Shown here in pieces: positions 1 to 8,042 of a stretch of 16,298 nt of DNA (the first letter of the stretch is position 1; every line of letters begins with the position of its first letter). Location of the stretch: NCBI GenBank assembly GCA_902984215.1, contig CADWAF010004199.1, forward strand, positions 1-16,298. Reading direction: 5' to 3'. The notes under the pieces were generated by a model. That model had not been told where the DNA came from, did not search any database, and saw nothing but the letters and a program-made list of their open reading frames with translations. Origin of the DNA: Willaertia magna. Its lineage: Eukaryota > Heterolobosea > Eutetramitea > Acrasida > Naegleriidae. The position numbers and the translations under genes are program-made.

Positions 1-8
1 GCAAAAAA

Positions 9-902
9 ATGTTTATTGATAGAACACAAGATTTTCATCAAATTTTACTATCAAAACACAATCAACAAACAACATTCCGAAAGAATGTAAAAAAGATTAA
101 TCAATCATCTTTTGTTCAATCAGCAAAAGAAATAATGAATGAAATATATACTTTAAGAGATGATATCTATGATTTTATAAAACATTCATTAAGATCATCT
201 ACCTATCAATCATTAGATGAAACATATTATCAATCATTAGATTTACAATTAAGAGAATGTTCTAAACATATACAAGTATTACAAACATTATTAGATTTAG
301 ATTTAAATAATAAAAATCTACAACAAAAAGCCTATTTCCATTCTATTATCATGTTTCTTTATTCTCTTTTGGAAAATGCAACAAAAAAACTACAATTTTT
401 AAAAACCATAAAAACGAATAAAATTAAACTTTTTGAAAGTCCTTTAGAAATTGAACCAATAACTTTACAAACTGTACATATAGAAAATATTTCAAAAATA
501 AATAATGAAAGTGATAACAATGCTTTAACAGAACAACAACAATTACTATTATCTTCAGAGAATCATTTATTATATGAACAATTAGAAAGTTATGTTAAAG
601 ATGCTAGAGATACAGAGAAGAGTGCAATACAAATAAGTGAATTATTAACTGTATTTGAAAGTAAGGTAAATGAACAATATGAATTAATTAATCAATTACA
701 TTCAAATACAGAACAAGCTACAGAAAATGTTAGTGAAGCTACAAATTTATTAAGAGAAAATAAAGAAGAAACATTTGATAAAAAGAATTGGTTTACTAAA
801 TTATTACCTAATTGGTTAGATCATTTATTAAAATATTTATTATGTTATTTATTTGTTTGTTGTGGATTAATTTTATTAATGTATGATGCTGTTAAATTTT
901 AA
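9..902 (+). CDS. STX18: Syntaxin-18/Ufe1-like Qa-SNARE of the ER
   Basis: The 297-residue product is a tail-anchored Qa-SNARE, which in the syntaxin-18/Ufe1 family sits in the ER membrane and takes part in Golgi-to-ER retrograde fusion. The N-terminus begins with the family-like MFIDRTQDF, followed by helical segments over about 1-135 that fit the syntaxin-18 N-terminal domain. The SNARE helix runs from about 187 to 250. Its central FESKVNEQYELI aligns with the human syntaxin-18 zero-layer region and puts the zero-layer glutamine at Gln223. A hydrophobic C-terminal anchor covers about 272-292 and leaves only a few lumenal residues. The start at ATG 9 has an A-rich leader (gcaaaaaaATG), like several neighbours, and the length is near the family norm. 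No introns are seen. The family call rests on remembered motifs, not on a search. Confidence 0.82.
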   Translation: MFIDRTQDFHQILLSKHNQQTTFRKNVKKINQSSFVQSAKEIMNEIYTLRDDIYDFIKHSLRSSTYQSLDETYYQSLDLQLRECSKHIQVLQTLLDLDLNNKNLQQKAYFHSIIMFLYSLLENATKKLQFLKTIKTNKIKLFESPLEIEPITLQTVHIENISKINNESDNNALTEQQQLLLSSENHLLYEQLESYVKDARDTEKSAIQISELLTVFESKVNEQYELINQLHSNTEQATENVSEATNLLRENKEETFDKKNWFTKLLPNWLDHLLKYLLCYLFVCCGLILLMYDAVKF

Positions 903-995
903 AATATTTATGTAAATAATAATAAACCTTTATTTTTGTAAAAACAAAACTTAACAGATCTGTCAGAATAATTTCACTTTCTTTTTAAAAAAAAA

Positions 996-2630
996 ATGAG
1001 CAAAAACCATGAAGATGACTTCCCCATGATAGATGAAGAAAATATTGAGTTAATAGAAGAAGCCTTTAGGGATGGAAATAATACTTCTTCTGTTCAAGAG
1101 CCACCCAAACATAATGATATTAATCCAACTAATTCACCTAATTTAATAGCTAGAACTAGTATTTCTTCCGATAACAATAATCAATACAAGGATAATGATA
1201 CAACTCCAAAAAATAATAATTTACGTCAAATAAAACAACAACAAGGCTATCAATCGGATATTAATCATTTATTTAATTCAATACGACAAACTTTAGGACG
1301 ATTTAATCTAATTCATTACCTTATTTTCTTTACTTATTTACTTATCTTTTTATTTTTAATTTACACAATTGATATCTATTTTACAATGAAAAATCAATTA
1401 GAAAGAAAAATACAACAACAACAAGTAGAGATTGAATATTGGTCAAAAAGTAGATTTGAATCAAAAAGAGATTATAATATACCAATTGCAACAATTACAC
1501 CTTTACCTATTAATAAATATAAAAATTATGAAAAAGAATTTAGAAAACAAATTAATTATACAAGAATTACAGAATTTATGTTAGAATATAGAAGTATATG
1601 GAAATCAAATAATCAAGTGTCTTTTTCAGATCATGTTTTTTTAGAACCAAAGTGGACTATACGTATGAAATGTCCAACAACAAATTCAGAACAGAACAAT
1701 AATTATAACATTCCATTACAAGAAAGTGTTAATAATGATATTATTACAGAAATTAATCCATTAACTGGAAAGCCTAAAAGATTAGGTGTTTATCTAACAT
1801 TAATTTCAATTGATGCGAAGACAGGATTAGTTCGTAAAGAAAATGATAAATTTGAAAATCCATATGATGGTTTTTTAAATTGGAAAAATCAATTTATAAA
1901 GAAATATCCTCACCCTTTATTGATATTCTATTTTGGTAGAATGACAAAACGTATAATGACTAGGATTGTTAATATCTTTAAAGATGTACCTAATTTAGAA
2001 ATTACATTTGAAAGAGTAGGTGATATTTCATCACGTTCATTTGATGGAAAATCTTGGAAGAAAGACACAAAAGAATATTTCACAATGAGTAAATTTTTAG
2101 GTCACGATTTATATAAAAAACCAATTTTAAAGAATTATGTTTATTATTTAAGGTTAGATAGTGATGTTAGATTTACTAAAGCATTTACGTATGATCCATT
2201 TAGATTTATGTATGAAAATAGATTATTAGTTGGTTATGGTTTGTTAGGCATGCCAGAAAGTGGTTACACTGATGATTATCATACATGGACTAAAACCTTA
2301 CAAGAAAAGGTTCATTCTTACTTTTTAAGGCAAGGCGTTTTACCGTTAGAGGAAATTCGTCCAAACGGTAATTATGGTTGGGCCGATACGATACATGCTG
2401 GACCAATGGAGTTAAATAAGATTTCAGTATTTGATAATGAACAATATTATCATTTTGTTGAAAGTATTGATTTATGGGAAGGTATGACTACTTATAGATG
2501 GAGAGAACAGATATTTAAAACTTTATGGATTAAAATGTATGTTCCAAGGATGAGTATGCATTGGTTTTGTGATTTAGACGTTTGGCATAAAATTAACTTT
2601 AGACAAAGATGCACTGTAGTTTGTGTATAA
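996..2630 (+). CDS. GT15 (Kre2/Mnt1-like) alpha-1,2-mannosyltransferase, type II membrane protein
   Basis: The 544-residue product has a polar, Asn-rich cytosolic tail (1-100), one membrane segment at about 104-127, a coiled stem and a lumenal catalytic domain. This is the type II layout of Golgi glycosyltransferases. The GT15 signature appears as YYLRLDSDV (383-391) followed by YDPFRFMYEN (399-408), corresponding to the fungal YYWRVEP...YDVF/PFRFM region. The C-terminal block YYHFVESID...YRWREQIFKT...MHWFCDLDVWHK (484-531) aligns with the fungal YLEYFDYLD...ERWGDAPVHS...IHFFDDIGYKH. Family enzymes move mannose from GDP-mannose to O- or N-linked glycans. The fungal GDAPVHS motif is not conserved here (REQIFKT), and the usual nucleophile segment is only loosely recognisable (possibly Glu472). 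Activity or donor may therefore differ. The start follows a run of A. Confidence 0.75.
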   Translation: MSKNHEDDFPMIDEENIELIEEAFRDGNNTSSVQEPPKHNDINPTNSPNLIARTSISSDNNNQYKDNDTTPKNNNLRQIKQQQGYQSDINHLFNSIRQTLGRFNLIHYLIFFTYLLIFLFLIYTIDIYFTMKNQLERKIQQQQVEIEYWSKSRFESKRDYNIPIATITPLPINKYKNYEKEFRKQINYTRITEFMLEYRSIWKSNNQVSFSDHVFLEPKWTIRMKCPTTNSEQNNNYNIPLQESVNNDIITEINPLTGKPKRLGVYLTLISIDAKTGLVRKENDKFENPYDGFLNWKNQFIKKYPHPLLIFYFGRMTKRIMTRIVNIFKDVPNLEITFERVGDISSRSFDGKSWKKDTKEYFTMSKFLGHDLYKKPILKNYVYYLRLDSDVRFTKAFTYDPFRFMYENRLLVGYGLLGMPESGYTDDYHTWTKTLQEKVHSYFLRQGVLPLEEIRPNGNYGWADTIHAGPMELNKISVFDNEQYYHFVESIDLWEGMTTYRWREQIFKTLWIKMYVPRMSMHWFCDLDVWHKINFRQRCTVVCV

Positions 2631-2768
2631 GAAAATTATTTACTTTACTTTTGAAAATTATGAAATGGTTCTGTTCTAAGGAAAAGAACTTCAGAGATGT
2701 GAATATATTAATTTATATATCTTCCATAAATGAATATTATATTAAAATAGAAGTAAAATAAAATGTTA

Positions 2769-2787
2769 AACTTATTTTAAATAAGTT
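2769..2787. promoter_or_regulatory. 19-nt perfect palindrome upstream of the four-pass membrane protein gene
   Basis: Two 9-base arms (AACTTATTT and its complement) flank a single T, about 60 nt before the ATG at 2847. The hairpin or dyad could be a factor-binding site, but palindromes arise easily in A+T-rich spacers, so the role is open. Confidence 0.3.
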
Positions 2788-2846
2788 AAACACAAGATCA
2801 AAAAAAAAGAAGATAAAGAACAATTTTAAAGAAGGGAAGGTTTGAA

Positions 2847-3575
2847 ATGACAACCCCAGCTGTAACTCTTCACACCCCATTTTCTAAAACCTTCTATGCT
2901 TGCCTAATATTTACGATTTTATTAAGTGGTGCTTTATTCCTTGTTGGTTCTATCTTTACTACCTTAATTACAACAATTAATTTAAAAGCACTTTATAAGC
3001 GTCACTTTGTGGCATTTAGAAAACATCCTGATGGAATGATTAATTCTATTGATGATTTATATACATTTTTATTAGTAGATTATATTCTTGGATATGTTAT
3101 TGTATTTTGTTGTTTCTCTACAGCAATCTTTGCAACTGTAACAAGTAGTTTAGTTACTTATAGAACATCAACAATTAGTAATGCAATGATTGTTACTAAT
3201 CCAAACAGTGATACAGTTAAGAAATCTTTAAAGAAATCAAAAGTTAGCTATTACCTTAGTTATTACACATTAATCATTAGTTATATTTTAGTTGGTTTAG
3301 TTATTGCAAAATTAGTTATGGAAATCCTTACCTTAATTGAAGTAGATCGTGTCTTGAAAGAAAGAGAAAAGTGGTTTGATCGTAGACCAATTATTAGAAG
3401 AGAAGTTGAAAATCTTTGGAAGAATGAAATTATACAAATTGCAGTAGGTGGGTTTTTATTTATTGCCTTTATTATTCCATATTGGATTTATAACCACATT
3501 GTAACAATCCGTCTCAAGAGTTATAACTCAAGTGTAAAGGAAGGATATATTCTATTAAATCAACCATTCTTGTAA
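2847..3575 (+). CDS. Four-pass membrane protein of unknown function
   Basis: I do not recognise this 242-residue family. Hydropathy read by eye gives four membrane segments, at about 17-43, 75-103, 138-165 and 194-216. A basic loop follows the first (KALYKRHF, 47-54). A charged stretch between the third and fourth (DRVLKEREKWFDRRPIIRREVE, about 167-188) could be helical. Both termini would lie on the same side of the membrane. There is no signal peptide cleavage motif and no catalytic signature. The N-terminus MTTPAV resembles the MTTPSI of the next gene downstream, but the rest is unrelated. The start context (ggtttgaaATG) is less A-rich than in most neighbours. It sits between a mannosyltransferase and a scramblase-like gene on the same strand, with separate intergenic spacers of about 150-220 nt. 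Confidence 0.8.
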   Translation: MTTPAVTLHTPFSKTFYACLIFTILLSGALFLVGSIFTTLITTINLKALYKRHFVAFRKHPDGMINSIDDLYTFLLVDYILGYVIVFCCFSTAIFATVTSSLVTYRTSTISNAMIVTNPNSDTVKKSLKKSKVSYYLSYYTLIISYILVGLVIAKLVMEILTLIEVDRVLKEREKWFDRRPIIRREVENLWKNEIIQIAVGGFLFIAFIIPYWIYNHIVTIRLKSYNSSVKEGYILLNQPFL

Positions 3576-3722
3576 ATAATAATAAAAAAAGCTTAAATTA
3601 TATATTTTTTTGATTAAGGGATATTCACTTCTAAAAACATAAATTTTCTAAATAAAAAATGAATTAATAAATTTTGATTTTAAATATTTTTGTAAAAAAA
3701 TAAAATTGCCCAAGTTGACTAG

Positions 3723-5210
3723 ATGACAACACCATCTATACAGCAATATCCTACAATCATTGAAGAACCCATAACAAATAATAATGACAAGATAAACACT
3801 CCTTACAATCAAAATAACAACGCTGAAGAAGAATTAATAGTTGAAGAAGATACCCCTCAAATTGACCACATTTATGTTCCTCCTTCGGAGGCTAAAACTT
3901 TAGCAAAAGAAGTGAGTGAAAGAGGAGCAAGTTTAGATTTATCAGATGAAGAAAGAAATGTGAATATCCCTGATAAAGAAAAAAATAGAATTCTAAGACT
4001 TTTAACCAAAGGAGCCTCTCGCTTAACCTCAAGTAAATTTAAATACCTTCCAACCTATGAAGTAATCTCTAAATGTTTTGGAAATAATGAATCCATGACC
4101 AATACCCAAATCCTATTAAAACCTTTTAATACTTGTATGCGTTACATGTTCAACATTCACACCCCTCATAACTATACTTTCCGAACAGAAACTGACAGGG
4201 TTGGCTACATTTTAACGGTTCCAATTTATAAAAATAAAGAAACTAAAAGAAAAGATGGGCATCATGATAATAATAAACAACAAGGCTTGTTGAAAGGATG
4301 GAAGGAAAGAAGAAAGTTTGGGGAAAAGATTTTAGAAGAGAAGGAAAGGATGCCGGCTGACATTGAAGGAGATTTAAATGAAAGGGAAATGCAAGAAAAA
4401 CAAGAATTAAAGGAAGAGGCTAAAATTCAAAAGGAACATGGGCTTCATCAAGGTACGGTTCAAGAGATTGAAGAAAATTTAGGGAATGATTGGGAAGAGG
4501 ACGAACAAAGAAAAGTACAATACGAACGTCATTCCTTAGGAGAAGAAAGGGAAAAGTATGGCACAGCAGGAGCTTCTTCAACATTAGAACCAGCCTTAAG
4601 TCAAGAAACCCCAGGGAAAGGACTGGGAATAGGAATAGGAAGAATGCATATTCATTCTGAAGTGTTTCTTGAAGAGTTGGTGAGTGTTGACACAATAGAA
4701 AAGGACAAAAAGGTAGAACAAATTCAAGCTAGTACACAATTACTGTTCATAATTAATGGTTACTACGCTAGATATAGACGTTCTAAGTTTCAGGTTCATG
4801 ACAGTTGTGGGAACTATGTTGGGAAAATTAAATCAGTTTTTTCTTGGAAGTATAAATGTAAAAAGGTAAAAGTATACGATAGCTTTAAGAAATTACGTTT
4901 TAAGATCGTTTCCTATGATGGCAGTAGAGCTTTTACAATAATTGACCGTTCCAAAGATAAACGTAAGGTTGATAAGGAAAATTATGCAAAAGAACTGAAA
5001 AATATTAAATCAACTTTTGGCATTATTATTAAGGATAGTTGTTTTTTCAAAAATCAGTTCATAGCTCCCTATGAAAATATTTTAACACAATTGAACGGAC
5101 CTTGTGGAGCGTATGACCACGCTTTATTATTCATTGCTAGTTTTGTAATAGATTGTAAATATTATTACGACTGTCACACGTACTCCCAAAACAGTTTGGT
5201 AATGGAATGA
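3723..5210 (+). CDS. Scramblase/tubby-C-like (LURP-one/DUF567-type fold) protein with long charged insertion
   Basis: The 495-residue product starts with a disordered acidic N-terminus (1-85). The segment LLKPFNTCMRYMFNIHTPHNY (131-151) resembles the first strands of the phospholipid scramblase/tubby-C-like barrel. A Glu/Lys-rich, probably coiled-coil insertion follows at about 172-330. The barrel appears to resume at about 338: RSKFQVHDSCGNYVGKIKS (353-371) and KVKVYDSFKKLRFKIVS (381-397) are the classic paired strands of that fold. The C-terminal helix ALLFIASFVIDCKYYYD (467-483) resembles the buried scramblase helix that ends in a LID-type motif. Scramblases move phospholipids between membrane leaflets, while other members of the fold bind lipids or act as adaptors. 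Which applies here is unknown. The start context (gactagATG) is atypical for the window. The minus-strand frame at 4420-4695 is a shadow of the insertion. Confidence 0.6.
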   Translation: MTTPSIQQYPTIIEEPITNNNDKINTPYNQNNNAEEELIVEEDTPQIDHIYVPPSEAKTLAKEVSERGASLDLSDEERNVNIPDKEKNRILRLLTKGASRLTSSKFKYLPTYEVISKCFGNNESMTNTQILLKPFNTCMRYMFNIHTPHNYTFRTETDRVGYILTVPIYKNKETKRKDGHHDNNKQQGLLKGWKERRKFGEKILEEKERMPADIEGDLNEREMQEKQELKEEAKIQKEHGLHQGTVQEIEENLGNDWEEDEQRKVQYERHSLGEEREKYGTAGASSTLEPALSQETPGKGLGIGIGRMHIHSEVFLEELVSVDTIEKDKKVEQIQASTQLLFIINGYYARYRRSKFQVHDSCGNYVGKIKSVFSWKYKCKKVKVYDSFKKLRFKIVSYDGSRAFTIIDRSKDKRKVDKENYAKELKNIKSTFGIIIKDSCFFKNQFIAPYENILTQLNGPCGAYDHALLFIASFVIDCKYYYDCHTYSQNSLVME

Positions 5211-5298
5211 ATAGTTTTCAAAATGAAGCCAAATTTCATTCAAGTTAAGAAGAATTTGGAATTAATGAGTGGAAATAATTTTAGAATCTACAGTGTTA

Positions 5299-6747
5299 TT
5301 AAAGGTCGTTTTTTATTAACTCATACATTGCTGTAATATCACTAATTATTTGATCTGGTTCTGGCCTGGAGCGTTTCTTTTGTTCAAACGACAAGCTCTT
5401 CAATTTACGTTCACCTATTAATACCGACAAAACACAAGGATCTTTCACATTATTCAAAAACAAATTCTCTAAATCTTCCTGTTTGAAATCTTTTGGGAAT
5501 TTTAAGTAAGTTAATGCAAATGGACTTTCCTTAACAACAATTGAAATACATGATGAAAGTTTGTTGAAAGCTGCACTATAATCCCTTTTCAATATTAACA
5601 ATTGGATATCTACGTAGACATTATTTTCATCCAGTTTCAGTGCATTTGTATAATATTCTTTTCTCATTTCTGGGTCATCTGTTCTATCACCCAGAGCAGT
5701 TTGACATTTTGTACAACTCTTACCCTTTTCCTCAAAAATTCTTTTAGCTCTGTCATACTTTAGTAAAAGAATAAATAAAACACCTAATTCATAAGGATCT
5801 CCCTCTTCTTCTTCCAAATATTTTTCTAATTCCTTAGTCAACTCTATCAACCACTCTTTTATCTTTTTAATATCTTCCTCTTTTTCTTTTGGAGGTAGGT
5901 CTAACTCTTCTTCTGTTTCGACGTCTAAAAGGTCAAATTGTATAATTTTAATTAAATGAAACAATGCAAGAGGGTATTTACTTTTTGCACAAAACATAAT
6001 CCTTCTTCTAAATGTCGGATCTGAATAATATCCTATATCTAACGATTGATGGGAAATCACTTGCTTAGGCATAAGTATTTCAGAAACAAAAGCTGAGAAT
6101 TTGTCTTGGTGTTTCCACTTTGGGGTTATGTGTATATAATTATTTTCGTCTTCTTCTATTACTCGTAAGTCAATATAGATTGTTTCTACTTGCCATGCAC
6201 TAAAGTTATTGATATCCAAGTCCTTAATTTTTTTAAATACTAGGTCTTGCACCTCATATGTGGTTGCGTTTTTGTAAAATAAAATTAATTTTTTAAAATC
6301 TTCGCTGTAATGTTTCTTTAAAGTACTTTTTGCCATAATATCTTTTAATTTCATGAAGGTAGGTGGTGCTTCTATAAGAGTCAGATATGACAACTCAAGC
6401 CCGGATTTTGTAATGAACATATTAAAAGTAGTTTCTACAACGCTTATTTCCTTTGGGTACTGTAATGGCTTTCCTTTTATCATTTGAAAATTAATCCTAT
6501 CTGTTTCATATTTTTTATTATTTTTGTCATAGTAAGCGTTGTACTCATCTCGCAAACTCTCAACTAAAGGTCCGAAAGTCAATTTCTCAAAATCTTCATC
6601 AAACAAAGGAATGTCGAATAACACTAAGTAGAGACATTGAGAGTAAAAGCATAATTTCTGAAGTTTAAGCGAATCTAATTTATTCGTTTTCTTCTTCTTT
6701 TCTAACTCAAATATATGTTTTGCAACATCAAAAATACTGGTAGGCAT
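5299..6747 (-). CDS. Panacea (DUF4065/SocA-like) domain protein with helical, TPR-like C-terminal half
   Basis: Numbering is from the Met at 6747, chosen because it carries the A-run context (cccaaaaaaATG) and the domain begins right there (MPTSIFDVAKHIF). An in-frame ATG at 6804 would add 19 mostly basic or neutral residues. The 482-residue product has the Panacea hallmarks: LKLQKLCFYSQCLYL (27-41), then PLFDEDFEKLTFGPLVESLRDEY (47-69), matching the bacterial LkLqKLlYy...eAW..GPV..elr pattern. The domain probably ends near 160. The rest is less familiar: a mixed region (165-280), an acidic Lys/Glu-rich linker (284-316), and helical repeats resembling TPR/Sel1 (about 317-400, including a CTKC at 345-348). 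In bacteria and phages Panacea domains act as antitoxins or proteolysis adaptors (SocA). A eukaryotic role is not known to me. It is convergent with the scramblase-like gene and divergent from the Mut7-C gene. Confidence 0.68.
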   Translation of the reverse strand: MPTSIFDVAKHIFELEKKKKTNKLDSLKLQKLCFYSQCLYLVLFDIPLFDEDFEKLTFGPLVESLRDEYNAYYDKNNKKYETDRINFQMIKGKPLQYPKEISVVETTFNMFITKSGLELSYLTLIEAPPTFMKLKDIMAKSTLKKHYSEDFKKLILFYKNATTYEVQDLVFKKIKDLDINNFSAWQVETIYIDLRVIEEDENNYIHITPKWKHQDKFSAFVSEILMPKQVISHQSLDIGYYSDPTFRRRIMFCAKSKYPLALFHLIKIIQFDLLDVETEEELDLPPKEKEEDIKKIKEWLIELTKELEKYLEEEEGDPYELGVLFILLLKYDRAKRIFEEKGKSCTKCQTALGDRTDDPEMRKEYYTNALKLDENNVYVDIQLLILKRDYSAAFNKLSSCISIVVKESPFALTYLKFPKDFKQEDLENLFLNNVKDPCVLSVLIGERKLKSLSFEQKKRSRPEPDQIISDITAMYELIKNDL

Positions 6748-6863
6748 TTTTTTGGGTATTAAGTTCGTAGATGGCATTTCGCGCCTAAAAACAACTACCA
6801 TCAAATTTTTTGTAAAGAATTTCCAATTTTATTTGGCAAAAGAAAAATAAAACTTACAAAAAA
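6748..6863. promoter_or_regulatory. Shared intergenic promoter region of the divergent Panacea / Mut7-C pair
   Basis: The two starts face away from each other with 116 nt between them, or 59 nt if the Panacea gene starts at 6804. Both must be promoted from this A+T-rich spacer, so co-regulation is possible. No specific factor site is recognisable. Confidence 0.4.
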
Positions 6864-7547
6864 ATGCAAAACCACAAAACAGAAGATCAGCCTCCTATCG
6901 GAAATGAAGAAAAAGAAATTGATGAACAATTAGTAGAAACAGTAGAAAAACAATTAACAATAAATAATAATGAAATTAATAATGCAAATGACACTAAAGA
7001 TGAAATTATTGAATATAAATTTATTGCCGATGGAAGTTTATGTAAAATTGCAAAACATATTCGTCTATTAGGTTATGATTGTTTATGTGATTTTAGTTAT
7101 TCATCTGCTTATATTATATATAAAGCAACTATTGAAAAACGTATTGTACTAACTGGTGGAAAACAATTACTACAATTATTACTTTCAAAACAAAGAAAGA
7201 AAAATAAAGAACTAGAAAATGATTATTATGACAGTGAAGAAGAAGAAGAAAACTTACAAGAAGAAGAAGAAGTTCTGAATAATAAAAAGAATGAAATGAT
7301 GAAAAAAGAAGAAGAAAATAATTTTTTATATATAGATTCACATCGTCCCTATTCAGAACAATTAAATTTATTAATAAAAACATATCCATTAATTTTTAAA
7401 GAAGAAAGAATATTTACAAGATGTTTAAAATGTAATATTCCAGTTACAAAAATAAATACTAAGGAAATAATAATATTGTCTACCCAATTCAAGAAAAACA
7501 AACTGGCAGCACTACTGGTAGATGAATACACGCAAAGTTTACAATAA
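6864..7547 (+). CDS. Mut7-C (PIN-like RNase fold) domain protein, probably catalytically degenerate
   Basis: The 227-residue product has an acidic disordered N-terminus (1-50), then the Mut7-C start KFIADGSLCKIAKHIRLLGYD (52-72). This closely follows the family pattern of an acidic residue, a small-residue loop and KLARwLRlLGyD. The A..E.RIVLT strand is at 88-97 (TIEKRIVLTGG), but the usual LTRD acid is replaced by LTGG, and the mid-domain acids are replaced by FSYSSAY (77-83). Only Asp56 of the expected metal-binding set is plain. A Glu-rich insertion (124-151) interrupts the fold. The treble-clef/ribbon half RCLKCN is present (Cys187, Cys190), but the second CxxC pair found in most relatives is missing because the protein ends soon after. 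Intact family members are PIN-like ribonucleases. This one may bind RNA or protein without cutting. The start has an A-run context. Confidence 0.7.
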   Translation: MQNHKTEDQPPIGNEEKEIDEQLVETVEKQLTINNNEINNANDTKDEIIEYKFIADGSLCKIAKHIRLLGYDCLCDFSYSSAYIIYKATIEKRIVLTGGKQLLQLLLSKQRKKNKELENDYYDSEEEEENLQEEEEVLNNKKNEMMKKEEENNFLYIDSHRPYSEQLNLLIKTYPLIFKEERIFTRCLKCNIPVTKINTKEIIILSTQFKKNKLAALLVDEYTQSLQ

Positions 7548-7632
7548 ATTAAAATTCATGTACACAACTTCGGTAAAATTTATGTGTTTATTTTCTGGTC
7601 TTTTGGGTTCTAATCAACCACGCTTTACGCCT

Positions 7633-7640
7633 AAAAAAAA
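7633..7640 (-). terminator. RNA polymerase III T-run terminator
   Basis: On the minus strand eight T residues lie five bases past the 3' end of the tRNA-like gene, where a Pol III terminator is expected. Confidence 0.6.
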
Positions 7641-7645
7641 CCATT

Positions 7646-7717
7646 TAGCAAATATTGGTTTCGATCAAAGGACCTGTGGGTTATTAGCCCACCGCGCTCC
7701 CACTGCGCCACTTTGCT
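7646..7717 (-). tRNA. Initiator-Met-like tRNA carrying an isoleucine AAU anticodon; probable pseudogene
   Basis: The minus strand folds into a 72-nt cloverleaf with the layout of eukaryotic initiator tRNA. The acceptor stem starts AGCAAAG with A1:U72, the D stem is GCGC/GCGC, and the anticodon stem GTGGG/CCCAC carries the three G:C pairs typical of initiators. The T loop ATCGAAA has the diagnostic A54 and A60. The anticodon loop is CTAATAA (anticodon at 7683-7685, AAT), whereas an initiator has CAT. The T stem CTTTG/CCAAT has two mispairs and the acceptor has a G7-A66 mismatch, which suggests decay. The internal promoter boxes look intact: A box TGGCGCAGTGG (7700-7710) and B box GATCGAAAC (7658-7666). 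A terminator follows. No intron is present. Confidence 0.68.
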
Positions 7718-7922
7718 TCGTGACATGAAACAAAACGTTATCCATATTTTTTTATTGAATAGATAGGACATTAAAAAAATTTTGTTGCTTAGTAAAGATA
7801 ATTTTTATCATTTTAACTAAAATAGTATAATTGATTTTATCAAAATAATCACATTATTACATTTATTTTAGTTCTTAAAGGTTTATAAAAAACAATTATA
7901 ACAAAAAATTTAAAATTCAAAG

Positions 7923-7981
7923 TTAATAATAATGATTATAATAAATATAAATCATTTTAAAATTAATAATAATGATTATAA
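7923..7981. repeat. 19-nt direct repeat with 40-nt period
   Basis: The 19-mer beginning ttaataataatg occurs at 7923-7941 and exactly again at 7963-7981. The intervening AATCATT also complements the AATGATT in the units, giving hairpin potential. Confidence 0.6.
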
Positions 7982-8010
7982 ATTGAATATTTTTTTAAAA
8001 AAAAAGTTTT

Positions 8011-8042
8011 TTTATTGTTTATTAGTTATTTATTGTTTATTA
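8011..8042. repeat. 14-nt direct repeat (tttattgtttatta) with 18-nt period
   Basis: Exact copies lie at 8011-8024 and 8029-8042 in the A+T-rich spacer. It may be simple slippage. Confidence 0.5.

Noticed and set aside
4420..4695. 91-codon minus-strand frame
   Set aside because: It is the antisense shadow of the charged insertion in the scramblase-like gene.
7129..7531. Minus-strand frames rich in Leu/Phe/Ser opposite the Mut7-C gene
   Set aside because: They are complements of Glu/Lys-rich coding sequence, which commonly leaves open antisense frames.
7522..7728. 68-codon plus-strand frame over the tRNA-like gene
   Set aside because: Its second half is the complement of the cloverleaf on the minus strand and the first part overlaps the Mut7-C gene end; no protein features.
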